The notes under the pieces were generated by a model. It was not told where the DNA came from. It saw only the letters and a list, made by a program, of their open reading frames with translations, and did no database searches. Positions 10,012 to 18,114 of a stretch of 34,830 bases of DNA are shown here, in pieces. This DNA is from JAUVAV01 sp965371665 (GTDB lineage: Bacteria; Oederibacteriota; JAAXVQ01; JAUVAV01), in assembly GCA_965371665.1 (NCBI GenBank), contig CBDUZI010000023.1, positions 1 to 34,830 on the forward strand. The letters are read 5' to 3'. Each line of letters begins with the position of its first letter. Within the stretch, counting starts at the first letter, position 1. The translations under genes and the position numbers were made by a program.

Positions 10012-10386
10012 GTGACACGAGAAGTCAAACTGTTAATCGTGGACGACAACCAGGATTTGTGTGAAAGTCTTTTGGATATCCTGGAATTGAAGGGGTATAA
10101 GGTAATGGCGGTATTTAGCGGCGATCAGGCCATCGCAGCCGTTAAAAAAGAGCAATTCAGCCTGGTGCTTATGGATGTTGCGATGCCCGGGATCAACGGT
10201 ATAGATACGTTGAAGATATTAAAGAAAATCTCGCCCGGGCTGAAGGTAATTATGATAACAGCGTTTGCGGACGATGTTTTTTTTAAAGAGGGGATGCAGA
10301 GCCGCGACTTCGAGGTAGTGCGAAAACCCCTGAATATCGATAAATTTCTGGAACTGCTGAAAACCAAGATTCGTCCCGCCGGCTGA
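10012..10386 (+). CDS. Single-domain response regulator (CheY-like receiver)
   Basis: A 124-residue stand-alone receiver domain and a likely phosphoacceptor of the upstream histidine kinase. The acidic pair DDN (11-13), phosphorylated Asp55 in LVLMDVAMP, the Thr in MITA (83) and Lys105 in VRKPLN are all present, so it should be phosphorylatable. There is no output domain, as in Spo0F- or CheY-type relays or protein-protein switches. It begins with GTG 3 nt after the kinase stop, with GGGGGA upstream, and the next receiver protein starts 11 nt after its end. This arrangement suggests a kinase to receiver to effector relay, though direct kinase-to-effector transfer is also possible. Confidence 0.93.
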   Translation: MTREVKLLIVDDNQDLCESLLDILELKGYKVMAVFSGDQAIAAVKKEQFSLVLMDVAMPGINGIDTLKILKKISPGLKVIMITAFADDVFFKEGMQSRDFEVVRKPLNIDKFLELLKTKIRPAG

Positions 10387-10397
10387 GGAAAGGTCAA

Positions 10398-11966
10398 ATG
10401 GAAAAAGACATCAAGATTCTGATAGTTGATGATGATGACAACCTCCGTGAAAACATGCAGGATATTTTGGACGAGGAAGGATATGCCGTAACCGGCGTGG
10501 AGTCCGTCGAGCTGGCCCGGCAGCAATTAAGGAAAGAATTTTATAATCTGGTGCTGCTGGATGTTAGATTTCCCGGCGGCTCGGGATTAGAGTTGCTCAA
10601 GGGAAGACAAAGCCGGAATACCGATCTCATGATTATTGTTTGTACCGGTTTCGCATCCGTGGAAAGCGCGGTTAACGCCATGAACCGGGGGGCATTTGCT
10701 TATCTGCAAAAACCGCTGAATATGGACGAGGTAAAGATAACCATTAAAAAAGCCCTTAAAATGCAGAGCATTGCCTGGGAAAATAAAAATTTAATTAAAA
10801 AATTGAAAGAGCTCAGCTTAAAAGATCCGCTTACGAATTTACACAATTACCGGTACCTGCGCGAGCGGCTGACCTGGGAGTTTAAAAGAGCGCAGCGATA
10901 TATTTTGCCGCTTTCCGTTTTGATGGTGGATATAGATTATTTTAAATCCATTAATGATGTGTATGGGCATCAGTACGGCGATGTGATCTTAAAGGAATTG
11001 GCGGGTTATTTGTTGAGTTACGCCCGGGGGAATGACATGGTGGTTAGATATGGCGGCGAGGAATTCCTGATCCTCCTGCCGGATACCGGAAAAAACGGCG
11101 CCTGGCAATTTGGGAAACGGCTGTTGGAAGCCGTCCAGGAGCATATCTTCGCTCCGGAGGGCAGGCGGATAAAACTTAAAATAAGCATGGGCATAGCCAG
11201 TTTTCCAGAGGATGGTTTTGATACGGAAGCCGGACTGCTGGATTCGTCCGACCAAGCCTTACGAAATGCCAAAGAAGCCGGGGGTGACCGTCTTTCGCTT
11301 TTCCAGGGGATAAACCAGTTGGATATGGAAAAAATGGCGGCCAAAGGTGGAAGGGAAAATGTGGAGGTATTAAAGGAAAAACTGGCGAAAATGGAAAACC
11401 GGGTGAACCGAAATTTATTAGAATCAATATATGCCTTTGCCAAAACCATCAGTGCCAAAGATTGTTATTTCGGAGAAGAGACTGAAAATATAGTAACCAT
11501 AGTCGTGGACATAGGAAAAGAACTTAAGCTTTCCGACCGGGAAATAGAAAACCTGCAGCATGCGGCTATACTGCATGATTTGGGTAAAATCGGCATTTCA
11601 GATGATATTTTAAGCAAAAAAACCAAACTTGATGAGCGGGAATATGCGGAGATCAAAAAACATCCGAGTATCGGGGCGGAGATCGTCGAATCCATCCAGT
11701 TTTTACACGAGGTAATATTTATAATACTTTATCATCACGAACGATATGACGGGCTGGGATATTCTTCCGGATTGCGAGGCGAGGAGATTCCTTTGGGCGC
11801 GAGAATTATCGCTGTGGCGGATGTATATAAAGCTTTAATCACAAACCGGCCGTATCGAAAGGCTTTTAGCCGGGATGAAGCCCAGCAAGTCATCCGGGAA
11901 GGTTCGGGTACCCAATTTGATCCCCGCGTAGTGGAGGCGTTTCTGAAAGTAATAAAACAGCTATAA
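10398..11966 (+). CDS. Response regulator with GGDEF and HD-GYP output domains
   Basis: A 522-residue soluble protein likely to control cyclic di-GMP. Receiver (1-120): Asp55 and Lys105 present. GGDEF domain (about 140-305): DPLTNLHN, VDIDYFKS, intact GGEEF at 219-223, and an RxxD inhibitory site (Arg210-Asp213), so diguanylate cyclase activity with product inhibition is expected. HD-GYP domain (about 335-520): His393-Asp394 in HDLGK, HHE at 446-448, Asp475. The GYP triplet reads GYS (454-456), and the His normally found in the N-terminal GHSERV helix aligns with Glu361, so phosphodiesterase activity is uncertain. The start follows GAGGAAAGGTCAA. It is the last gene of the cassette and the probable effector of the relay. 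No PilZ or other c-di-GMP receptor is recognised in the window. Confidence 0.93.
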   Translation: MEKDIKILIVDDDDNLRENMQDILDEEGYAVTGVESVELARQQLRKEFYNLVLLDVRFPGGSGLELLKGRQSRNTDLMIIVCTGFASVESAVNAMNRGAFAYLQKPLNMDEVKITIKKALKMQSIAWENKNLIKKLKELSLKDPLTNLHNYRYLRERLTWEFKRAQRYILPLSVLMVDIDYFKSINDVYGHQYGDVILKELAGYLLSYARGNDMVVRYGGEEFLILLPDTGKNGAWQFGKRLLEAVQEHIFAPEGRRIKLKISMGIASFPEDGFDTEAGLLDSSDQALRNAKEAGGDRLSLFQGINQLDMEKMAAKGGRENVEVLKEKLAKMENRVNRNLLESIYAFAKTISAKDCYFGEETENIVTIVVDIGKELKLSDREIENLQHAAILHDLGKIGISDDILSKKTKLDEREYAEIKKHPSIGAEIVESIQFLHEVIFIILYHHERYDGLGYSSGLRGEEIPLGARIIAVADVYKALITNRPYRKAFSRDEAQQVIREGSGTQFDPRVVEAFLKVIKQL

Positions 11967-12125
11967 AAACAGCTTAGTCTTGCCTCCTGGCTAACTTTCC
12001 CAAGTAATTTTTAAAAACACTTGCAGATTGCCTTATGAGTATGCTAATATTTCCCCAATTTTTATATGCCTAAGAAGATTATTTTTGTTCAGATTAGTAT
12101 TGGTTGCGGAAAGACAAGTTAAGCT

Positions 12126-12381
12126 CGTCACCCCGGCGAAAGCCGGGGTTTAGGAGTCTGAGCATTTAGTCGCTTTTTTAGGGTGTCATTCCCGAATGCT
12201 CTTATCCCTGGACTAAACCATCCCCTGGACAAAATCATCCAGGACTGGCAGGACCGGCGGGAATCCAGAAAAGCATTATTTTATAAGCATTGAAAAATCC
12301 CTGGATTCCGCCCCGGATTTAGGCATTCCGGGGTGACGATCATGCCGGAATGACAAAACGTACTAAATGCTCAAGCTCCTA
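12126..12381. repeat. MITE-like element with 20-bp terminal inverted repeats, preceded by a GAAA-loop hairpin
   Basis: The gap 11967-12453 holds no gene. Within it, TAGGAGTCTGAGCATTTAGT at 12151-12170 is matched in inverse by 12362-12381 (ACTAAATGCTCAAGCTCCTA), 18 of 20 identical, giving a 231-bp element. Inside are further inverted pieces of the widespread GTCATTCCCG/ATTCCGGGGTGACG type. Just outside, 12131-12148 is a perfect CCCCGGC-GAAA-GCCGGGG hairpin. Part of the interior (about 12220-12268, read on the minus strand) recurs at 17959-18006. Confidence 0.75.
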
Positions 12382-12453
12382 GATAATTTTCAAAGACTTT
12401 TACAATACCTATTATTTTTAAATAAAATAAAAAGGAAGGGGAATTAAAGCAGT

Positions 12454-15312
12454 ATGGCGACTAAAACTATCAAGGCGGCAAACAAGAAAAAATTTGTGTA
12501 CTTTTTCGGAAAAGGCAAGGCAGAGGGAACCGGCAGCATGCGTGATCTTCTGGGAGGCAAGGGAGCCGGTCTGGCGGAGATGACTAATACCGGCGTGCCC
12601 GTGCCGGCCGGTTTTACCATTACCACCGAAACCTGCAATCTTTATTATGATAACCGGAAGCAGGTGCCGGCCGGGCTGGATGTCGAAATCAAAGACAATA
12701 TTATCAAGCTGGAAAAAACCATGAATAAGAAATTCGGGGATACCAAGAACCCCTTGCTGGTTTCAGTGCGTTCGGGATCAAAATTTTCCATGCCGGGCAT
12801 GATGGATACCATCCTGAACCTCGGGTTGAATGATGTTACGGTTCAAGGGTTTGCGGACGCTACCGGCAATGAGCGTTTTGTTTATGACAGTTATCGCCGG
12901 TTTATCCAGATGTTCGGCAATGTGGTACTGGGGGTTGAGAAGGAAGAGTATGAAAAAGTCCTGAGCGCCAAAAAAGCCGGGCAGGGTATAAAACTCGATA
13001 CTCAGCTGACAGCAGATGATTTAAAAAACCTGGTAATTACCTACAAGGAGATTACGCGGCAAAAGGTCGGCCGTGATTTTCCCCAGGATCCCATGACCCA
13101 GCTGACCATGGCCCGGGACGCGGTTTTTAAATCCTGGAATAACGATCGGGCTATATATTACCGCAAAATGAATGATATTCCCTCTTCGCTCGGCACGGCG
13201 GTTAATGTTCAGGCCATGGTTTTCGGCAATATGGGGGATGACTCCGGAACCGGCGTCGGGTTCACCCGCAACCCTTCTACCGGTGAAAATCATTTTTACG
13301 GCGAATACCTGACCAATGCCCAGGGAGAGGACGTAGTGGCCGGGGTGCGTACCCCCCTGCCCATTGCCAAGCTGTCCGAAGAAATGCCCGCGGTTTTCAA
13401 GCAACTGCATGGTATTACCAAGCGTCTGGAAAAACATTACCGGGATATCCAGGATTTCGAGTTTACCATTGAACGCGGCCGGCTTTATATGCTGCAGACC
13501 CGCGCCGGCAAACGCACGGCCCAGTCGGCTATCCGGATTGCCGTAGAGATGGTAAAAGAAGGCCTGATAACCAAAGCTGAGGCTATACAACGAGTGGCTC
13601 CGGCCCAACTCGACCAGTTGCTGCATCCGATCATTGATCCTACGGCTGAAATTAATGTTCTGGCCAAAGGGCTGCCGGCTTCGCCGGGAGCGGCGGCCGG
13701 CAAGATAGTTTTTACGGCCGAAGACGCAGTTTGCTGGGCAGAGGAAAAGGATGAGGAAGTAATTCTGGTTCGCGAGGAAACCTGTCCGGATGATATTCAC
13801 GGCATGGAGGTTTCCCAGGGGATTTTAACTGCCCGCGGCGGCATGACCAGCCACGCGGCCGTGGTAGCCCGGGGCATGGGCAAATGCTGTGTCGCCGGCT
13901 GTGAGGATATCAAAATTCTTGAAGGCGGGACATCATTGGAAGTGGGAGGTAAAACCTTTCGGCAAGGCGATTGGATCACCCTGGACGGCGCGACGGGCCG
14001 GGTTCTGGAAGGCCGGGTCAAGACCATGGCGCCAGAGTTGTCAGAAGAGTTTTCCGAATTCATCGCGTGGGCGGATGAGTTTCGGAGTATGAAAGTCCGG
14101 GCCAATGCGGACATTCCCCGGGATGCCGAGAAGGCGCGTGAATTCGGGGCCGAGGGTATCGGGCTCTGCCGGACTGAGCATATGTTTTTTGCCGAAGACC
14201 GGCTGTCTTATATGCAGGAGATGATTCTGGCCACTGACGAGCCGGGCCGCCGGGCTGCTCTGGATAAACTGCTTCCCATGCAGCGTTCAGACTTTAAGGG
14301 GCTTTTTGACAGCATGCAAGGTTTTCCGGTTACTATCCGGCTGCTGGATCCGCCCTTGCACGAGTTCCTGCCCAAGAGGGAAGAACTCATGGTTGAGATA
14401 GCTAGGATCGAGGCCGTTAATCCGGAGGCAGCGGAACTACCGGAGAAAAAAAAGCTGCTGGCACGGGTACAGGAATTGCACGAACTAAATCCCATGCTGG
14501 GACACCGCGGCTGCCGGCTAGGAATTACCTACCCGGAAATTACGGAGATGCAGGTAAGGGCGATTGCCGAAGCCACGGCAGAGTGTGCGGCCGAGGGTAA
14601 TCAGGTACTGCCGGAGATCATGATTCCCCTAATCGGCGATGTTTTAGAGTTGAAAAATCAAAAAGTATTGGCGGAGCAGGTAATCCGGCAAGTACAAAAA
14701 GAGAAAGGCGTTAAGTTCGGCTACATGATCGGGACCATGATTGAACTGCCGCGCGCGGCTATAACTGCGGATGAAATCGCACGGGAAGCTGAATTCTTTT
14801 CCTTCGGAACCAATGATTTAACCCAAACTACCTTCGGGTTTTCACGGGACGATGCGGGCAAAGTCATTAACGCGTACCAGGAAAAAAAGATTCTGGAGAA
14901 AGATCCCTTCCAGACCCTGGATGTCAAAGGTGTAGGCGCATTAGTGGATATGGCAGTGCAAAAAGGCCGTTCCACCAGGCCGAAGATCAAACTGGGTATT
15001 TGCGGAGAACATGGCGGTGATCCGGCCTCGGTAATGTTCTGCCATAATGTCGGATTAGATTATGTATCCTGCTCGCCCTACCGCGTACCCATTGCCCGTT
15101 TGGCTGCCGCCCAGGCTGCGATCAAGTCCAAGCAGGAGGCTAAAAGCAAGTCTCAGGCGGCCAAGCTGGCGGTGAAGGCTGTGGGAGCGAAGAAAAAAAC
15201 GGTGAGCAGCAAGCCGGCCGGTAAAAAGGCTGTGAAAAAAGCGGTGAAAAAGATTGTCCGGCTGGCGAAAAAGACAGTCAAGAAGTCGGCGGGTAAAGGC
15301 AAGAAAAAATAA
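12454..15312 (+). CDS. ppdK: Pyruvate, phosphate dikinase with a lysine-rich C-terminal extension
   Basis: Interconverts pyruvate, ATP and phosphate with PEP, AMP and PPi, linking glycolysis and gluconeogenesis. The 952 residues hold the N-terminal ATP-grasp part (from GGKGAGLAEM, with SVRSGSKFSMPGMMDT and a QTRAGKRTAQ region), the phosphohistidine domain (GGMTSHAAVVARGMGKCCVAG, with catalytic His467 and the regulatory Thr before it), and the PEP/pyruvate barrel (LCRTEHMFF, GTMIELPRAA, GTNDLTQTTFGFSRDD, catalytic Cys850 in GICGEHGGDP). The family normally ends near SPYRVPIARLAAAQA. Here about 63 more residues follow (from 890), with about 24 lysines and AVKK/AKK repeats like a histone H1 tail. 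The start at ATG 12454 follows AAGGAAGGGG. No PPDK regulatory protein gene lies nearby. Confidence 0.96.
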   Translation: MATKTIKAANKKKFVYFFGKGKAEGTGSMRDLLGGKGAGLAEMTNTGVPVPAGFTITTETCNLYYDNRKQVPAGLDVEIKDNIIKLEKTMNKKFGDTKNPLLVSVRSGSKFSMPGMMDTILNLGLNDVTVQGFADATGNERFVYDSYRRFIQMFGNVVLGVEKEEYEKVLSAKKAGQGIKLDTQLTADDLKNLVITYKEITRQKVGRDFPQDPMTQLTMARDAVFKSWNNDRAIYYRKMNDIPSSLGTAVNVQAMVFGNMGDDSGTGVGFTRNPSTGENHFYGEYLTNAQGEDVVAGVRTPLPIAKLSEEMPAVFKQLHGITKRLEKHYRDIQDFEFTIERGRLYMLQTRAGKRTAQSAIRIAVEMVKEGLITKAEAIQRVAPAQLDQLLHPIIDPTAEINVLAKGLPASPGAAAGKIVFTAEDAVCWAEEKDEEVILVREETCPDDIHGMEVSQGILTARGGMTSHAAVVARGMGKCCVAGCEDIKILEGGTSLEVGGKTFRQGDWITLDGATGRVLEGRVKTMAPELSEEFSEFIAWADEFRSMKVRANADIPRDAEKAREFGAEGIGLCRTEHMFFAEDRLSYMQEMILATDEPGRRAALDKLLPMQRSDFKGLFDSMQGFPVTIRLLDPPLHEFLPKREELMVEIARIEAVNPEAAELPEKKKLLARVQELHELNPMLGHRGCRLGITYPEITEMQVRAIAEATAECAAEGNQVLPEIMIPLIGDVLELKNQKVLAEQVIRQVQKEKGVKFGYMIGTMIELPRAAITADEIAREAEFFSFGTNDLTQTTFGFSRDDAGKVINAYQEKKILEKDPFQTLDVKGVGALVDMAVQKGRSTRPKIKLGICGEHGGDPASVMFCHNVGLDYVSCSPYRVPIARLAAAQAAIKSKQEAKSKSQAAKLAVKAVGAKKKTVSSKPAGKKAVKKAVKKIVRLAKKTVKKSAGKGKKK

Positions 15313-15346
15313 GTTATAGGGGCGACGCATGAGTCGCCCCTATAAC
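15313..15346. repeat. Hairpin repeat of the GTAGGGGCG palindrome family
   Basis: GTTATAGGGGCGAC (15313-15326) and GTCGCCCCTATAAC (15333-15346) form a perfect 14-bp stem with a 6-nt loop, starting directly after the ppdK stop codon. It shares the core AGGGGCG/CGCCCCT with the palindromes at 33771-33798 and 34739-34782. It may add to termination of ppdK, but it has no T-run of its own. Confidence 0.75.
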
Positions 15347-15404
15347 GGAAGCAAATAAAAAAACCCCGGAACAATTTAATCCCGGGTTTTTTTTATTTGC
15401 TTCC
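15347..15404. terminator. Bidirectional intrinsic terminator between ppdK and the PBP gene
   Basis: The left arm at 15347-15369 (GGAAGCAAATAAAAAAACCC, then CGG) pairs almost perfectly with the right arm at 15382-15404. There is a 12-nt loop, and the stem itself supplies an A-run and T-run on either strand. It lies between two converging stop codons and would serve both. Confidence 0.9.
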
Positions 15405-15408
15405 GATT

Positions 15409-17646
15409 TTAAAACATCACGGGCCGGTCGTCAAGGGATGGCGGGATAGGCGTGGTTTCAGGCTGCTCCGGAGCGTTATCGGAAGCATCTGCGGCCGGCG
15501 TAGTTCCCGTATTTTCGATGGGGCTGACCATGTCAGGCGATAAATTAAGGTCGAAGCCCGAGGAGTTTTCCGGGCCGGAGGCCCTATGAACATCGCAGGA
15601 TTGAGTAGGGGCAGTACCTATGGCAAAAGCGCCCAGGGCCACGTGTTGTTGGCAGCCGGGATTGGGCAACAGCCCGGAAACATTGCAGAATTTCACGATT
15701 TTCACGCTCCCGGGATAAATGAATTTTTTGGGAGCCCGCTCCGTATAAATTCGCAGCATTAGTTTGGTCCATATTGGACAGGCTACCTTGCCGCCGGTAA
15801 TACCTTTTCCCATACTGCGATGAGAATCCAATCCGATCCAGACTCCGGCAGCATATTCGCTGGTAAAGCCTAGAAACCAGGCGTCGGAGAAATCATTAGT
15901 AGTGCCGGTTTTGCCGCCCGCGGGATGTTTGAAGCCCAGGCGACGGGCGCCGTAGCCGGTTCCGCGATTAATGACATTTTCCAGCAGATTAGTCATGATA
16001 GCCGCTGAAGCTTCATCCAGGACTTCCTGGCGAAAGGGCGTGTTTTCTTCGAGTATTTCTCCGGAATTATTTTCCGTGCGGAGAATGCTTAGGGGTTCAA
16101 CCCGGATGCCGCGATTGGGAAAGCAGCCATAAGCTGAAACCAATTCCAGCAGATTAACCTCCGAGGCGCCCAGAGCCAGGGTTAGATAGGGCTTTAGGGA
16201 GCTTTTGATACCGAGTTTTTTGGCGGTTTGAATAACGGACTTTACTCCCAGCTTGTCGAGCAGTTTAACCGTTACTACGTTCCGTGACTTGGTTAAAGCG
16301 GTCCGAAGAGTAGTCGCTCCCCTGAACTTATTTGAGAAGTTTTCCGGCTTCCAGACTTTTCCTTGGTTATCCTTAAAGACTACCGGCGTATCGAGAATGA
16401 TATCCGCCTGGGTGAATCCGTGTATGAAGGCCGTGGTGTAAATAAAAGGTTTAAAGGCTGATCCCGGCTGACGCTGGGCCTGAACCGCGCGGTTGAATTT
16501 ACTCTTCTGAAAATCACGGCCGCCGATCAAGGCCTTGATCTCTCCAGTGGCCGGTTCGAGCAAAACCAGGGCACCTTGTAAAGGTTCCGGTTCACGGCCT
16601 TTCGGAGTTTGCAAGCCCGGCCTGATCAAAGCCTCGGCTTCAACCAGACCTTCATTAAAGGCATCCTGCGCCATTCGCTGGAGATTAAGATCCAGAGAAG
16701 AATAGACCTTCAGGCCGGCTTTATAGATCGCGTTGCTACCAAAGCGTTCTTCCAACTGTTGGCGTACATATTCCACAAAATAAGGCGCCTCGGAAATTTC
16801 CACTGAGGAAAGTTTCAGCGGAGTAAGCCTGGCCGCCTCGGCTTCCTCGGGCGTAAGCCGGCCCAGACGCTGCATCCGCGTGAGAACCAGATCGCGCCGG
16901 CGCAGGGCTTTTTCCGGATGGCGGTAGGGATTATAGGCGCTCGGAGCCCGGGGCAGGCCTGCCAGGAGGGCGCATTCCGGAAGGAGTAGATTTTGTACAT
17001 GCTTGCCGAAATACGATCTGGAGGCTGATTCGATACCATAGGCGCCGTTTCCAAAATAGATTTGGTTAAAATACATTTCGAGAATTTCCCGCTTGGTATA
17101 GGTCCGTTCAATCTGGAGAGCCAGTATGATTTCCTTTAATTTCCGTTCAATCGTTTTACGGCGGGTGAGAAACATATTGCGGGCCAATTGCTGGGTAATG
17201 GTGGAGCCGCCCTGCTGATAACGTTTATGCAGAAAGTTAACCAGGAGAGAACGGAGAATGCCGGAAAATTGAATGCCGAAATGCTGATAAAAATTATTAT
17301 CCTCTATGGCCAGCATGGCCTGTTGTAGCTGCTTGGGAACATCATCCAGGCTGATCAGGGTACGCTGTTCGGAAAAAAGCTCTGTAATCAGATCGCCATG
17401 GACGTCATATATTTTAGTGGAAAGTGACGGCTTATAGGCTTTTAAATCCGAGACCAGAGGGATCTCGCCTAAATAAGTTATTAAGACGCCGAAAACAATA
17501 CCCCCTGCGATGGAAGCTCCCACACAGCAAAGTAATATGATAATCCGCCGCCAGGTCCAGCCGGGAAGCGCATGGTTTTTCTTAAAGCGCAAAGAGTTCC
17601 GGTTTCCGGTTTCCGGTGATAAATGATTTTCCTGTTCCGGTTCCAT
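15409..17646 (-). CDS. Bifunctional penicillin-binding protein, class A (PBP1A family)
   Basis: Polymerises glycan strands and cross-links peptides of peptidoglycan at the outer face of the cytoplasmic membrane. At 745 residues it has normal class A length. It has one N-terminal membrane anchor (about 34-57), then a glycosyltransferase family 51 domain with AIEDNNFYQHFG (catalytic Glu115), GGSTITQQLARN and KEIILALQIERTYTKREILEMYFN region motifs. The transpeptidase has SAFK (Ser396-Lys399), SRN (454-456) and KTGTT (579-583). The Pro-rich C terminus is disordered. The start ATG follows AGGAAGGA. It is monocistronic as far as can be seen, reads toward ppdK and shares the terminator between them. 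The mrcA and ponA families are both possible, so I give no symbol. Confidence 0.95.
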   Translation of the reverse strand: MEPEQENHLSPETGNRNSLRFKKNHALPGWTWRRIIILLCCVGASIAGGIVFGVLITYLGEIPLVSDLKAYKPSLSTKIYDVHGDLITELFSEQRTLISLDDVPKQLQQAMLAIEDNNFYQHFGIQFSGILRSLLVNFLHKRYQQGGSTITQQLARNMFLTRRKTIERKLKEIILALQIERTYTKREILEMYFNQIYFGNGAYGIESASRSYFGKHVQNLLLPECALLAGLPRAPSAYNPYRHPEKALRRRDLVLTRMQRLGRLTPEEAEAARLTPLKLSSVEISEAPYFVEYVRQQLEERFGSNAIYKAGLKVYSSLDLNLQRMAQDAFNEGLVEAEALIRPGLQTPKGREPEPLQGALVLLEPATGEIKALIGGRDFQKSKFNRAVQAQRQPGSAFKPFIYTTAFIHGFTQADIILDTPVVFKDNQGKVWKPENFSNKFRGATTLRTALTKSRNVVTVKLLDKLGVKSVIQTAKKLGIKSSLKPYLTLALGASEVNLLELVSAYGCFPNRGIRVEPLSILRTENNSGEILEENTPFRQEVLDEASAAIMTNLLENVINRGTGYGARRLGFKHPAGGKTGTTNDFSDAWFLGFTSEYAAGVWIGLDSHRSMGKGITGGKVACPIWTKLMLRIYTERAPKKFIYPGSVKIVKFCNVSGLLPNPGCQQHVALGAFAIGTAPTQSCDVHRASGPENSSGFDLNLSPDMVSPIENTGTTPAADASDNAPEQPETTPIPPSLDDRPVMF

Positions 17647-17697
17647 AACTAAATCCTTCCTATTAAAAAATCAAGCTTATGTTTCAGAGTATTTACT

Positions 17698-17861
17698 TGG
17701 TTTCTGTTGCGTAAAGGCGGTTCTAGCGAACTGCCCGAGTTTTGTCATTCCGAACGTAGTGAGGAATCTCCACGAAAACGCCTGAATTATCAGGTCTCTT
17801 GGAGATTCCTCACTACGTTTGGAATGACAAATTTAAGAAAACACGCTTCCGCAACAGGAAA
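17698..17861. repeat. MITE-like repeat around a GTCATTCCGAACGTAGTGAG hairpin
   Basis: The outer arms GTTTCTGTTGCGTAAAGGCG (from 17698) and the complement of the segment ending near 17861 (TTCCTGTTGCGGAAGCG) are similar. The inner hairpin 17744-17828 has a long stem opening GTCATTCCGAACGTAGTGAG and closing CTCACTACGTTTGGAATGAC. It fills most of the PBP upstream region. A half-copy of the outer arm lies at 27308-27332. Confidence 0.72.
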
Positions 17862-17958
17862 TAATTGTTGGCAAATTCTATCATAATCCGGGGAACCTTG
17901 CAGAAAAAAATATACTTTAGGCAAATGATTAGTTATGGTACTAAATGTATTATATCTT

Positions 17959-18006
17959 TCCTGGATTCCGGCCGGGTCTGCCCGTTCTGGATGATTTGGT
18001 CCAGGG
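17959..18006. repeat. Partial copy of the repeat found inside 12151-12381
   Basis: CCTGGATTCCGGCCGGGTCT followed by TGGATGATTTGGTCCAGGGT matches, with a few changes, the complement of about 12220-12268. The gap 17862-18114 otherwise holds nothing I can call. I looked for a T-box leader before tyrS and found no T-box consensus. Confidence 0.6.
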
Positions 18007-18114
18007 TCTTCGCCGGAAGGACAGCCAAACGGTAAGTTACTAAAACCCACGTTTTTTAATTGCCAAAGCGTCTCCGGGAATGATAGAGTAGGCCCGATTT
18101 TAAAGTTTAGGAGC

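Noticed and set aside
12399..12428. TTTACA-18-TAAAAT as a ppdK promoter
   Set aside because: The predicted start would fall on the ribosome-binding site, leaving no usable leader.
13021..13800. A 259-codon open frame antisense to ppdK
   Set aside because: It lies wholly within a well-conserved enzyme gene, has no ribosome-binding site and no recognisable protein pattern.
17790..18050. An 86-codon minus-strand frame before tyrS
   Set aside because: It is made of repeat sequence (17698-17861 and 17959-18006) and has no coding character.
17862..18114. T-box leader before tyrS
   Set aside because: No T-box consensus or terminator pair is present; the region is mostly repeat.
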